Shown piece after piece: positions 1 through 10,414 of a DNA stretch of 64,000 bases; positions within the stretch are counted from its first letter, which is position 1; every line of letters starts with the position of its first letter. Both the position numbers and the translations under genes were made by a program. The notes beneath the pieces are model-generated. The model saw nothing but the letters and a program-made list of their open reading frames with translations. It did not search any database and was not told the origin of the DNA. Where the stretch lies: the NCBI RefSeq assembly GCF_900106095.1, contig NZ_FNUD01000002.1:2935501-2999500 (forward strand). Reading direction: 5' to 3'. The DNA comes from Pseudomonas deceptionensis. Its GTDB lineage: Bacteria; Pseudomonadota; Gammaproteobacteria; Pseudomonadales; Pseudomonadaceae.

Positions 1-165
1 CAGGTTGCCCCGGCCCTGGTCGGTGCCTTCGTTGATCGCCAGCTCGATGCGCAGGTCGGACAGGTAATGGCCGACATCCCGTTGCGTGGTCCAGTAGGCA
101 TAACCGCCGCCGGCGGCAGCAAGGGCGATCAGTAAGGTGCAGCCAAATAATGTGCGTATAGACAT
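1..165 (-). CDS. N-terminal fragment of an exported or membrane-anchored protein, possibly carbon-nitrogen hydrolase-like
   Basis: An open frame starts with ATG at 165 and runs off the left edge. It encodes about 55 residues. The first 24 residues form a hydrophobic, alanine- and glycine-rich signal or anchor segment (starting MSIRTLFGCTLLIALAAAGG), followed by a soluble stretch containing GHYLSDLRIELAINEGTDQG. This resembles the start of membrane-anchored nitrilase-superfamily proteins of pseudomonads, but no catalytic residue lies inside the window. That family assignment is a weak inference; the presence of a real gene is better supported. Confidence 0.55.
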   Translation of the reverse strand, partial: MSIRTLFGCTLLIALAAAGGGYAYWTTQRDVGHYLSDLRIELAINEGTDQGRGNL

Positions 166-345
166 AGAACGGACAGCTATCAGCGGAATTCGAGGTCTAG
201 GGTAGGTGGCGTATGCGGGCTTGCCAAGGGGTGCTGCACATTTGGGTTAATAATTTGTCACTTTGGGTCATTGAGTGGGGTCGATTGAGTCTTTACTGTG
301 CCTCACATCAACGACGGGGGCCGCAGAGCTCCTCGCGTTCCGTGA

Positions 346-2406
<2,061 letters not shown>

Positions 2407-2516
2407 CCCTCACCCCAACCCTCTCCCAAAGGGAGAGGGGGCTGGTTTGTGGCGTTGCGAAGAGCTGCTTTGGCCTTTAGTTCCCTCTCCCTCCGGGAGA
2501 GGGCTAGGGTGAGGGG
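2407..2516. repeat. Intergenic inverted repeat (CCCTCACCC...GGGTGAGGGG)
   Basis: The 110-base gap between two convergent genes is one palindromic unit. The outer ends read CCCTCACCCCAACCCTCTCC and its approximate reverse complement at 2482-2516. Each half also has its own hairpin (CCCTCTCCCaaaGGGAGAGGG and CCCTCTCCctccGGGAGAGGG). Elements of this type are dispersed in Pseudomonas intergenic regions. Placed here it could stop transcription from both sides. Confidence 0.7.
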
Positions 2517-2519
2517 CTC

Positions 2520-3305
2520 TTAATGCACGATCTGCGCTAAAAACGCCTTGGCCCGCGGGCTTTTCGGCGCGTTGAAGAACTCCTCGGGCGGCGAGTCCTC
2601 GATCACCATGCCGCCATCCAGAAACAACACCCGCTCGGCCACCTGACGGGCGAAACCCATTTCGTGGGTCACGCACAGCATGGTCATGCCGCTGCCGGCC
2701 AGGTTGACCATCACGTCCAGCACTTCGCTGACCATTTCCGGGTCCAGCGCCGAGGTGGGCTCATCGAACAGCATGATCTTCGGCTCCATGCACAGCGCAC
2801 GGGCAATGGCGACGCGTTGCTGCTGGCCGCCCGACAGCTGGCTCGGGTATTTGTCCGCCTGGCTGGCAATCCCGACCTTGGTCAGAAAATGCTGCGCCAG
2901 TTCAATCGCCTTTTTGCGCGACAAACCTCGCACCGACATCGGCGCCAGGATGCAGTTGTCGATTACGCTCATGTGCGGGAACAGGTTGAAATGCTGAAAC
3001 ACCATGCCGATTTCGCTGCGCACCTTGCTCGCTTCCCGGGTGGGCTGCGACAGGTCGGTGTCGTTGATCAGGATGCGGCCCTGCTCGGCGATTTCCAGCC
3101 GGTTGATACAGCGGATCAAGGTCGATTTGCCGGAGCCGGAAGGGCCGCACAGCACGATGCGTTCACCTTCGCGGACCTTGAGGTCGATGCCCTTGAGGAC
3201 GTGAAAGGCGCTGTAGTACTTGTTCAGGCCGGCGATATCCACCACCACCTTGCGGGTGTCGGTGACTGGTGACACAGGGTGAACGTAAGCAGATTGTGCG
3301 TGCAT
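2520..3305 (-). CDS. Polar amino acid ABC transporter, ATP-binding protein
   Basis: The 261-residue protein has the full set of ABC ATPase motifs: Walker [10 protein letters not shown], the Q-loop in [11 protein letters not shown], signature LSGGQQQR, and Walker [15 protein letters not shown]. These place it in the HisP/GlnQ/AotP amino acid import family. It would power the two permeases encoded upstream at 4612-6038. It is the last gene of the minus-strand operon, 16 bases after the amaD-like gene, with GGAG ahead of its ATG. The position next to amaD and dpkA matches the P. putida D-lysine cluster, so basic amino acids, probably D-lysine, are the likely cargo. That cargo is inferred from context. 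Confidence 0.9.
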   Translation of the reverse strand: MHAQSAYVHPVSPVTDTRKVVVDIAGLNKYYSAFHVLKGIDLKVREGERIVLCGPSGSGKSTLIRCINRLEIAEQGRILINDTDLSQPTREASKVRSEIGMVFQHFNLFPHMSVIDNCILAPMSVRGLSRKKAIELAQHFLTKVGIASQADKYPSQLSGGQQQRVAIARALCMEPKIMLFDEPTSALDPEMVSEVLDVMVNLAGSGMTMLCVTHEMGFARQVAERVLFLDGGMVIEDSPPEEFFNAPKSPRAKAFLAQIVH

Positions 3306-3321
3306 GGTGTGTCTCCAGTGA

Positions 3322-4563
3322 TCAGTGAAAGCGCTCGGCGCTGTAGGGCGCAGGGTCGGTGAAAGGGTTTTCGCCGGTCATCATTTCGGCCAGCAGGCGA
3401 CCGCAGACCGGGCCTAGAGTCAGGCCATGGTGGGCGTGACCAAAGTTGAACCACAGGCCTTTATGGAGACCGGCCGGGCCGATCACCGGGCACATGTCCG
3501 GCAGGCACGGGCGGCGACCGAGCCAGGGCTCGGCATCAACCCGTTCACCCAGCGGATACAGTCGCTGGGCCCGCTCTTCGCAGCGGCGCAGCTGGATTTC
3601 ATTGATCGGGTCATTGCTGTCTGCGAACTCGATCCCTGTGGTCAGACGGATACCGCCCACCATGGGGGCCAGTACATAACCGCCCACCGAATCAAGAATC
3701 GGGTGCTGCATGGTATGGCCGTCCTTGGCCGCGTAATGCATGTGGTAGCCGCGCTTGATCGCCAGCGGGATGCGATAACCCAGGGGTTCGAAAATCTCCC
3801 GCGCTTGGGGCCCTAGGGCGACCACGGCTTCATTGCCGACAATCAGGCCCTTGTTGCTTTCGACCTGCCATTGCCCGGCCGTGGCCCGCAGGCGGGTGGC
3901 ATCGCCGGTCACAAAGGTGCCGCCGCGCTTGATAAACAGTTCGGCGTAGCCCCGGGTCAGGCCGCCCGGATCGCTGACGGTCTTGGGGTCGAGCCAGTGA
4001 ATGCCGCCGATGACATCCGTGTGCAGGCCCGGCTCCAGGGCGTGGACTTGCTGCTCACCCAGCACCCGGTAGTTGAGCTTGAACTCGCTCAGGGCCGCCG
4101 CGTCACGCTGGGCTTTTTCGAAGTCGTCCGGGGTGCGGTACACCTCGATCCAGCCGCTGTCGTCAATCAGTCCGGTCACGCCCGCAGGCTCGGCCAGCAG
4201 GTCGTGCTCGGTCACGCATTTTTCAATCAGCGGCAGCATGGCCCGGGTGGCTTTGGCCAGGCCTTTGACGCCGGACTGCTGCCAGTATTTCATCAGCCAT
4301 GGCCCGGCCTTGGGCAGGTGCTTGAGGCTGTAGCGCACGTCGGATTGCTGATTGAGGCCGTAGCGCAGCAGGCGCGAGAGTTCACGGGGGAACGAGTAGG
4401 GGATGACGCTGGCGCGCTCGATCAACCCGGCGTTGCCGTGGCTGGTGCCGCTGCCGGGCGTTGCGCGGTCGAGCAGCACCACGCTGCGACCTCGGGCCTG
4501 GAGTTGCAACGCAGTACTGACGCCGACGATGCCGGCACCCAGAACGATAATGTCGCAATGCAT
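3322..4563 (-). CDS. amaD: FAD-dependent D-amino acid oxidoreductase (AmaD/DadA-like)
   Basis: This 413-residue DAO-family flavoenzyme begins with the Rossmann FAD motif [18 protein letters not shown] (residues 4-21), followed by the FAD-contacting [12 protein letters not shown]. The C-terminal end carries the conserved [12 protein letters not shown] and [12 protein letters not shown] blocks. The family oxidatively deaminates D-amino acids to 2-oxoacids. In P. putida the gene in this position, amaD, oxidises D-lysine to the 2-keto acid that cyclises to piperideine-2-carboxylate, the substrate of DpkA. ATG 4563 is preferred over an upstream in-frame TTG because AAGGA lies seven bases before it. 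D-lysine specificity is inferred from context. Confidence 0.82.
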   Translation of the reverse strand: MHCDIIVLGAGIVGVSTALQLQARGRSVVLLDRATPGSGTSHGNAGLIERASVIPYSFPRELSRLLRYGLNQQSDVRYSLKHLPKAGPWLMKYWQQSGVKGLAKATRAMLPLIEKCVTEHDLLAEPAGVTGLIDDSGWIEVYRTPDDFEKAQRDAAALSEFKLNYRVLGEQQVHALEPGLHTDVIGGIHWLDPKTVSDPGGLTRGYAELFIKRGGTFVTGDATRLRATAGQWQVESNKGLIVGNEAVVALGPQAREIFEPLGYRIPLAIKRGYHMHYAAKDGHTMQHPILDSVGGYVLAPMVGGIRLTTGIEFADSNDPINEIQLRRCEERAQRLYPLGERVDAEPWLGRRPCLPDMCPVIGPAGLHKGLWFNFGHAHHGLTLGPVCGRLLAEMMTGENPFTDPAPYSAERFH

Positions 4564-4611
4564 AAACAAATCCTTAAATCGGGGGCCGTGTTCACAGCCC
4601 GGACAATGGGC

Positions 4612-5322
4612 TTACTGCAAATGGCGGCCGAGGCGGCCTTCGATCAGCTTCAGGCTGCGGCGCACCACTTCCACGATCAGCAGGTACAGCACGGCGGCCC
4701 ACAGATAAATCTGGAAGTCGAAGCTGCGCGAGAACGCCATTTTGGTGACGCCCATCAAGTCATAAATGGTCACCAGCGAGGCGATGGCGCTGGCTTTGAT
4801 CATGAGGATCAGTTCGTTGCCCAGCGGGCCGATGGCCACCAGCAGTGATTGCGGCAGGATGATTTTGCGAAAGGCCGTCCAACGCGACAGGTTCAGCGCC
4901 TTGCAGGCTTCACGCTGGCCCTGGGCCACGGCCAGGATGCTGCCCCGCAGGATCTCGGCCTGGTACGCCGCCGTATTGAGGGTGAAGGCCAGCAGGGTGC
5001 AGAACCACGCATCGCGGAAAAACCACCACAGGCCTACGTCTTGCCAGAAGCTTTTGAACGAACCGAGGCCGTAATACAGCAAAAACAATTGCGCCAGCAG
5101 CGGCGAGCCACGGAAGAAGTACACATAGGCGCCGGTGAAATTGCGCAAAAAACGGTTGCTGGACAAACGCCCCAGGGCAATCAGCAAGCCCAGCAGGGCG
5201 CCGAGGGTGAACGAGATCGCCACCAGCTTGCCGGTCACCAGCAGCCCGTCGATAAAGCGCGGGCCGTAGCGTTCCAGCAGGTCGGGGTTGAGAAACATGT
5301 TTTGCAGGTCCGCCAGGCTCAT
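4612..5322 (-). CDS. Polar amino acid ABC transporter, permease (second)
   Basis: This 236-residue inner-membrane permease of the HisM/AotM type has about five membrane segments. The cytoplasmic EAA loop that docks on the ATPase is visible as EACKALNLSRWTAFRKIILPQ. Its ATG overlaps the stop of the preceding permease gene in an ATGA arrangement at 5319-5322, which suggests coupled translation. With the partner permease it would form the heterodimeric channel served by the ATPase at 2520 and the binding protein at 6143. Confidence 0.9.
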   Translation of the reverse strand: MSLADLQNMFLNPDLLERYGPRFIDGLLVTGKLVAISFTLGALLGLLIALGRLSSNRFLRNFTGAYVYFFRGSPLLAQLFLLYYGLGSFKSFWQDVGLWWFFRDAWFCTLLAFTLNTAAYQAEILRGSILAVAQGQREACKALNLSRWTAFRKIILPQSLLVAIGPLGNELILMIKASAIASLVTIYDLMGVTKMAFSRSFDFQIYLWAAVLYLLIVEVVRRSLKLIEGRLGRHLQ

Positions 5323-6038
5323 GGCTGCACGCTCCGTTGGTGGCGGCTGAAGTAGCGTTCAAGGAAGCTGAACAGCCGCCCCGAAATGGCCGAGAAAAAC
5401 AGGTAGCCCAGGCAGGCGACGCTGTAGAACAGCATCGGGTCCTTGGTCACGCTGACCGCCAGGTTGGTCTGACGCATCAGGTCCACCAGCGAAATGGTCG
5501 ATACCAGCGAGGTGTCCTTGAGCAGCGACAACCAGTTGTTCGACAGGCCGGGCAGGGCGATGCGCGCCAGTTGCGGCAGCACGACCTTGCGAAAGGTGGT
5601 GAATTTGCTCAGGCCCAGCGCCGAGGCGGCTTCGAACTGGCCCTTGGGGATGGTTTTGAACGCGCCTAGCCAGATCTCGCTGGAGAAGGCGGCAAACACC
5701 AGGCTGAAGGCAACCATCGCGGCCACGAAGGTATTGATCGTGACCTGTGCGTCGTAGCCCATCATGGCGAGGATTTTTTGCGCGGCGATCTGGCATCCGT
5801 AATAAATGATCAGCAGCGTCAGCAGTTCCGGCAAACCACGGAACACGGTGGAAAAGGTCGTTGCCCAGGCGCGCACCCAGCGGTTTTTCGAGCGTGCCGC
5901 CACGGCGACGGCCAGCCCCAGGGGCAAACCGATGGGCAGGCAGCTCAAGGCCAGGGCAATGGTCACCAGCGCCCCGGCGAGCAGCGCCGAGCCCCAGCCG
6001 CCACTGGCGAAAGAAAGTAGTGAGAGTTGATCGAGCAT
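5319..6038 (-). CDS. Polar amino acid ABC transporter, permease (first)
   Basis: This is a 239-residue HisQ-type permease with several membrane segments and an EAA loop reading EAASALGLSKFTTFRKVVLPQ-like, cut here as EAASALGLSKFTTFRKVVLP. ATG 6038 (MLDQLSLL) is preceded by GGGGA and is chosen over an upstream in-frame TTG. It is separated from the binding-protein gene by a 104-base gap containing hairpins and overlaps the next permease by four bases. The role is transport of the same substrate, inferred to be D-lysine or a related basic amino acid. Confidence 0.9.
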   Translation of the reverse strand: MLDQLSLLSFASGGWGSALLAGALVTIALALSCLPIGLPLGLAVAVAARSKNRWVRAWATTFSTVFRGLPELLTLLIIYYGCQIAAQKILAMMGYDAQVTINTFVAAMVAFSLVFAAFSSEIWLGAFKTIPKGQFEAASALGLSKFTTFRKVVLPQLARIALPGLSNNWLSLLKDTSLVSTISLVDLMRQTNLAVSVTKDPMLFYSVACLGYLFFSAISGRLFSFLERYFSRHQRSVQP

Positions 6039-6079
6039 GCTCGAATCCCCGGGCAAAATTAGGCCGAAATTCAGCCGCC

Positions 6080-6134
6080 GCGCACGTTATGTGCGCAGGG
6101 CAGGGTCATGGGCAGGGAGGCCCTCAAACGAGGG
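6080..6134 (-). promoter_or_regulatory. Intercistronic hairpins between binding protein and permeases
   Basis: Two hairpins lie in the gap after the binding-protein gene: GCGCAC-gttat-GTGCGC at 6080-6096 and CCCTC-aaac-GAGGG at 6121-6134. Neither has a T-run. In ABC operons such structures often protect the binding-protein message or partly reduce downstream transcription, giving more binding protein than permease. That role is inferred. Confidence 0.4.
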
Positions 6135-6142
6135 CGGGCGAC

Positions 6143-6898
6143 TCAGTAAATATTGAAGTCGAAGTACTTGCTGGAGATTTTCTGGTAAGTGCCGTCTGCC
6201 ACGATTTCGTCCAGCGCCTTGTTGAAGCGCTCGCGCAGGGCGTTGTCGCTCTGGCGCACGGCAATCGCCGCATCGGCATCGGTGCCGTTTACGTCACCAA
6301 TGATTTTGCAGCAGTCGTCGCTGGCCTTGTTGATCCATTCCAGCAGCGGGAACTTGTCGGCGATCACTGCATCGACACGGCCGTTTTTCAGCTCGGCGTT
6401 GGCCTCGTCCAGGGTCGGGTAAAGGTTGAGTTTGGCGCCGGCTTTCTCGTAGTGATCTTCGGCGTAGATGCCTTGGGTGGCTGCGCCCTGGGCACCGATG
6501 GTGCGGCCCTTGAAGTTGATCTGGGCATCGGTGATGTCAGAGTCCTTGGGTACGGCGATTGACAGCGGGGTGCGGTAGTAGTGATTGGTGAACGCGATTT
6601 TCTTTTTGCGTTCATCGGTCACGATCATCGAGGCCACGATGGCATCGTATTTTTTCGCCATCAGGCCTGGAATGATCCCGTCCCAATCCTGAGCGACGAT
6701 CGTGCACTGCGCATTCATGCGTTCGCACAGGGCCTTGGTGATGTCGACGTCAAAGCCGGACACCGTGCCGTCCGAATTGGTGGTGTTGAAAGGAGGGTAG
6801 GCGCCTTCCGTGGCGATAGTCAGCGTATCGGCGTGAGCGTTGGCAGCAACGGCTGCCACCAGTGCACAAGCACTTGCAAAGCGAATGACGTATTTCAT
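6143..6898 (-). CDS. Periplasmic amino acid-binding protein of ABC transporter
   Basis: This 251-residue family 3 solute-binding protein begins with a typical signal peptide (MKYVIRFASACALVAAVAAN, ending AHA near residue 23). The mature start, LTIATEGAYPPFN, is the classic opening of LAO/HisJ/ArtJ proteins, followed by GFDVDITKALCERM and later DWDGIIPGLMAKKYDAIVAS. GAGGTG precedes ATG 6898. It captures an amino acid in the periplasm for the permeases downstream. The preference for a basic amino acid, probably D-lysine, is inferred from amaD and dpkA. Confidence 0.9.
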   Translation of the reverse strand: MKYVIRFASACALVAAVAANAHADTLTIATEGAYPPFNTTNSDGTVSGFDVDITKALCERMNAQCTIVAQDWDGIIPGLMAKKYDAIVASMIVTDERKKKIAFTNHYYRTPLSIAVPKDSDITDAQINFKGRTIGAQGAATQGIYAEDHYEKAGAKLNLYPTLDEANAELKNGRVDAVIADKFPLLEWINKASDDCCKIIGDVNGTDADAAIAVRQSDNALRERFNKALDEIVADGTYQKISSKYFDFNIY

Positions 6899-6911
6899 CT
6901 AGCACCTCGTT

Positions 6912-7787
6912 TTATTGTTTTGATCCGGGTGAGGATGTGTAGCCCACGAACTCATTGTGTAAGGCCGCGGTTGCCTCAAGACGCTTCTCGACGTCCGGCC
7001 CCAGTTGTTTGCACACTTCATTGATCAGCAGATGCACCAGCGACAGCATTGCCGCGGTGGATTCCCAGAACAGGTTGAACTCGGTGGGTACGCGGAACAC
7101 TTCATTGGCGTGCTGGTCAGCCCAGTCGCAAAAGGTATCGGTGATCAGCGTTACCGGGATCCCTGCTTCGCGCGCCTTGCGGCACAGCAACTGGGCGTGG
7201 CGCGAGTAGCGGCGGGCTTCGAACACCACCAGCGCGCAGTCATCGGCCGGGCACAGCAACACGTCGGCGTAATGCCCGGCGGCGCCGTCCACCAGTTGCA
7301 CACCATCGCGCAGGTATTGCAGCAAATGCACCATGGAGGCGGCGATCCCGCGCTCGGTCTGGAAGCCTGCGACAAACACCTTGCGCCGGGTGGCCAGGCG
7401 TTGGCTGACGGTGCGCCACTCAGGGGTCAGGCTGTATTCGTAGACCTTGACCAGTGCGCCGACTTCCAGCTCAAAACTGCGGGGCAATGCCTGCGGGCTC
7501 TGGCTCGACTGCAGGCGAAATTCTTGCAAGCGGTCGCCCACCAGCCACGGGCCATCGCCCAGGTCGTCCTTGAGATCGTTTTTAAGGTCTTTGAAATGGC
7601 TGTAACCCAGTGAGCGGCAAAAGCGCCCGACACTGGATTCGCTCACCCCCAGTTTGCTGGCGATGTCGGCAGCAGTCTGAAAAGGCAGCTCGTAAAGATT
7701 GGCCAGCATGTAGCTGGCAATCGCCCGGCCCGAAGGTGCGGCGGTTGACAGACTGCTTTCAAGGCGTTGTTTAATCGGCTGGCTCAC
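6912..7787 (-). CDS. RpiR-family transcriptional regulator (HTH_6 + SIS)
   Basis: The 291-residue protein has the N-terminal RpiR helix-turn-helix (TAADIASKLGVSESSVGRFC, about residues 37-56, then RSLGYSHFKDLKNDL). A sugar-isomerase (SIS)-like sensor domain follows at about 130-260. It starts with GTG at 7787 behind AGGAAG. It is the first gene of the amino acid transport operon and faces dpkA, so it probably controls both directions from the 132-base divergent region. RpiR proteins usually sense sugar phosphates. Here the context suggests a lysine pathway intermediate, which would be unusual for the SIS fold. The P. putida dpkA locus has the same arrangement. Confidence 0.88.
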   Translation of the reverse strand: MSQPIKQRLESSLSTAAPSGRAIASYMLANLYELPFQTAADIASKLGVSESSVGRFCRSLGYSHFKDLKNDLKDDLGDGPWLVGDRLQEFRLQSSQSPQALPRSFELEVGALVKVYEYSLTPEWRTVSQRLATRRKVFVAGFQTERGIAASMVHLLQYLRDGVQLVDGAAGHYADVLLCPADDCALVVFEARRYSRHAQLLCRKAREAGIPVTLITDTFCDWADQHANEVFRVPTEFNLFWESTAAMLSLVHLLINEVCKQLGPDVEKRLEATAALHNEFVGYTSSPGSKQ

Positions 7788-7835
7788 GACTGCTTCCTGT
7801 TTTTATTTCAGCGCGATGCAGAAAGTGAATGTTTT

Positions 7836-7870
7836 CTGTCATTAAGTCAACAATTGACAGATAACTGTCA
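7836..7870. promoter_or_regulatory. Candidate operator in the divergent RpiR/dpkA region
   Basis: Between the two divergent starts, CTGTCA (7836-7841) and TGACAG (7855-7860) form an inverted pair 13 bases apart. A third copy, CTGTCA, lies at 7865-7870. The palindrome sits roughly midway between the genes, as expected for a regulator controlling both. The CTGTCA units also resemble half PHO boxes, but the spacing here is not 11 bases, so an RpiR site is more likely. Confidence 0.45.
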
Positions 7871-7919
7871 TCGCTGGATAGTTTGCCACGCACAATAACA
7901 ATCAGACTGGAGCGCCAGA

Positions 7920-8951
7920 ATGTCTCAGCCCGTCACCTCCACGCAGGCCCCGGAGTCGCTTTCTCTCGGTGAATTGACCACCTTGCTGCAACAGATTTTC
8001 GAACGTCATGGCACCTCGTCAGCGGTCGCCGGGGTTTTGGCCGACAACTGCGCCCGTGCTCAGCGCGATGGTTCCTACAGTCATGGGGTGTTCCGTATTC
8101 CGGGGTATCTGTCTTCGCTGGCCAGCAACTGGGTCAATGGCCAGGCTGTCCCGGTGGTCGAAGACGTGGCCTCTGGCTTTATCCGCGTGGACGCGGCCGG
8201 TGGCTTTGCCCAGCCTGCATTGGCGGCCGCCCGTCAATTGCTGGTCGAGAAGGCCCGCAGTGCCGGGATCGCGGTACTGGCAATTCGTAACTCGCATCAC
8301 TTTGCAGCGCTCTGGCCGGACGTTGAGCCTTTTGCCGAAGAAGGTCTGGTGGCCTTGAGCGTGGTCAACAGCATGACCTGCGTGGTGCCCCACGGCGCGC
8401 ACAAGCCTCTGTTTGGCACCAACCCGATAGCCTTTGCCGCGCCCTGTGCCGACGGCCACCCGATCGTCTTCGACCTGGCCACCAGCGCCATTGCCCACGG
8501 CGATGTGCAGATTGCCGCGCGCAAGGGGCATATGCTGCCGGCCGGGATGGGCGTGGACAAACATGGCGAACCGACAGAGAACCCTAAAGAGATTCTGGAC
8601 GGCGGTGCCTTGCTGCCGTTTGGCGGCCACAAGGGTTCGGCGTTGTCGATGATGGTTGAGCTCTTGGCCGCAGCGCTGACCGGAGGCAACTTCTCGTTTG
8701 AGTTCGACTGGTCGAAACACCCGGGTGCGCAAACCCCGTGGACCGGGCAATTGCTGATCGTGATCGACCCCACTAAATCCGGCGGTAACAGCTTCGCCCA
8801 GCGCAGCGCAGAACTGGTGCGGCAGATGCACGTGGTTGGGCTTGAGCGCATGCCGGGTGATCGACGCTTTATCGAGCGTGCCAAATCGCAGGAGGCGGGT
8901 ATTCCGATGGGGGCAGAAGAGCTGGCCAAATTGCGCGCGTTGGCGGAATAA
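7920..8951 (+). CDS. dpkA: Delta1-piperideine-2-carboxylate/pyrroline-2-carboxylate reductase (DpkA)
   Basis: The 343-residue product belongs to the malate/L-lactate dehydrogenase (Ldh_2) family. Recognisable blocks are RDGSYSHGVFRIPGY (about 49-63), the catalytic-type RNSHHFAALW (about 123-132), FGTNPIAFAAP, and LPFGGHKGSALSMMVELL. In P. putida this enzyme reduces piperideine-2-carboxylate to L-pipecolate with NADPH, the second step of D-lysine catabolism after AmaD, and also takes pyrroline-2-carboxylate. The divergent RpiR gene and amaD on the other strand support the assignment. Confidence 0.87.
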   Translation: MSQPVTSTQAPESLSLGELTTLLQQIFERHGTSSAVAGVLADNCARAQRDGSYSHGVFRIPGYLSSLASNWVNGQAVPVVEDVASGFIRVDAAGGFAQPALAAARQLLVEKARSAGIAVLAIRNSHHFAALWPDVEPFAEEGLVALSVVNSMTCVVPHGAHKPLFGTNPIAFAAPCADGHPIVFDLATSAIAHGDVQIAARKGHMLPAGMGVDKHGEPTENPKEILDGGALLPFGGHKGSALSMMVELLAAALTGGNFSFEFDWSKHPGAQTPWTGQLLIVIDPTKSGGNSFAQRSAELVRQMHVVGLERMPGDRRFIERAKSQEAGIPMGAEELAKLRALAE

Positions 8952-9347
8952 GCCCAAGGCACTGTTTTAGTGCCTGCCCAACCTGTGTGCACTCTGTGGG
9001 GGCGATAGCATCACTCGGTTTGATCAGACAAACCGCAGTAGTCGTATCGCGAGGCAAGCCCGCTCCTGCAAGGTGCCTTGATTAACCTTTCTTGGCACGC
9101 CTCCTGCTATGACTTCTACCGAGTAGAAGCGGTCAGCACATTCCCAATCCTGTGCCGGGCATTGCTCTTGCGACGTTGTCGCACACCCGTGATGCGGGTG
9201 CCTGAACCTGGCTATTGGCAGGGCGGGAGAGTAAGCGTGTGGCCGGTGTATTGACCTCGCGTGTCGCCCCCTCCCAACCGTTCACCTCGTTCTGTGCCTC
9301 TTGCATCGCGGCTACCTCTGTGTGGTTCTTTTGCAGGAGCAATACCC
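8952..9347. other. 396-base intergenic stretch with a hairpin and a single REP
   Basis: Just after dpkA is a small hairpin, GGCACT-gttt(t)-AGTGCC, at 8958-8974. It has no T-run, so it is a poor terminator. A lone REP-like sequence (CGCGAGGCAAGCCCGCTCCT) lies at about 9047-9066. The rest holds no convincing gene. The promoter of the operon starting at 9348 must lie here, but I cannot assign it with confidence. Confidence 0.4.
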
Positions 9348-10352
9348 ATGTCTACAGCCAAGGTTTGCCGGTGTCGAGCGGCGCTGGTGTGCGCGTTGCT
9401 GATCACGCCTCTGGCCCAGGCCAGCGATAAAATTGTGTTACTCACGTCCTGGTACGCGCAGGCCGAGCAGGGTGGTTTTTATCAGGCCGTGGCTGAGGGC
9501 TTGTACGCCAGGCAGGGGCTGGACGTGACTATCCGCATGGGTGGTCCGCAGGTCAATGGCATGCAGTTGCTGTTGAGCAGGCAGGCCGATGTGATCATCA
9601 ATTACGACCTGCAAGTGCTCAAAAGCATGGAGCAGCAGTTGCCGGTGGTGGCGGTTGCTGCCGCGTTTCAGGGCGAGCCCCAAGGGCTGATGGCGCATGC
9701 CGATGTCGCAGACCTGACCCAGCTCAAGGGCAAGCACATTCTGGTTTCGACATCGGGCCAGCAGACCTGGTGGCCATGGCTCAAGCAAAAATACGGGCTC
9801 GACGAGTCTCAGGCCCGACCTTATACCTTCAATTTGCAGCCTTTCCTCAACGACCCCAATACCGCGCAGCAAGCGTATGCCAGCTCTGAGTTGTTTCAGG
9901 GGCGCAAGGCCGAGCAGGGCGCCCGCTTTTTTTTGTTTGCCGAGGCGGGCTATCCGCCTTACGGCTCAACGCTGGTGACCCGGCCTGACGTTATCGAGCA
10001 GCGGCCAGAGGTGTTGCAGCGCTTTATCGAGGCCACGATGCAAGGCTGGCGCAGCTATCTGGCCAACCCGGCGCCGGGGAATGAGCTGATCAAGCAGGCC
10101 AATCCGAACATGAGCGATGAACTGCTGAGTTGGGGCGTCAGTACCCTCAAGCAGTACCGGCTGGTGGACGGCGGGGATGCGCAGACCCAAGGCATTGGCG
10201 TGATGACCGATGCCCGCTGGCAGGCGACCCGCGATTTCATGGTTGAGGCCGGTTTGCTCAAGGCCGACGCCGATTGGCGCAAAGCCTACGACACCCGTTT
10301 TGTGAAAGACCTGAACGTACTGCCGTTGGCCCAGAGCCAGGCCAGCCAATAA
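9348..10352 (+). CDS. NMT1/THI5-like ABC substrate-binding protein
   Basis: The 334-residue protein has a signal peptide ending near ALLITPLAQAS, then KIVLLTSWYAQAEQGGFYQA. The phrase AEQGGFYQAVAEGLYARQGL is the hallmark opening of the NMT1/THI5 group (thiamine-precursor, sulfonate and N-heterocycle binders), followed by GGPQVNGMQLLLSRQADVII. ATG 9348 follows GCAGGAGC. It opens a five-gene operon with a Rieske oxygenase, an SsuB-type ATPase, an SsuC-type permease and an amidohydrolase. It would deliver a small, probably nitrogen-containing cyclic substrate. The identity of that ligand is not readable from sequence. Confidence 0.85.
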   Translation: MSTAKVCRCRAALVCALLITPLAQASDKIVLLTSWYAQAEQGGFYQAVAEGLYARQGLDVTIRMGGPQVNGMQLLLSRQADVIINYDLQVLKSMEQQLPVVAVAAAFQGEPQGLMAHADVADLTQLKGKHILVSTSGQQTWWPWLKQKYGLDESQARPYTFNLQPFLNDPNTAQQAYASSELFQGRKAEQGARFFLFAEAGYPPYGSTLVTRPDVIEQRPEVLQRFIEATMQGWRSYLANPAPGNELIKQANPNMSDELLSWGVSTLKQYRLVDGGDAQTQGIGVMTDARWQATRDFMVEAGLLKADADWRKAYDTRFVKDLNVLPLAQSQASQ

Positions 10353-10414
10353 CCGACTGCCCGTGATCCGGTTTCGCAGAAGACCGTTGCCGCCAAGAAT
10401 TGAGGAACTCCACC

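Noticed and set aside
7836..7870. PHO box between the RpiR and dpkA genes
   Set aside because: CTGTCA units occur, but not as two direct copies 11 bases apart. The true PHO box pattern is seen only at 16828.
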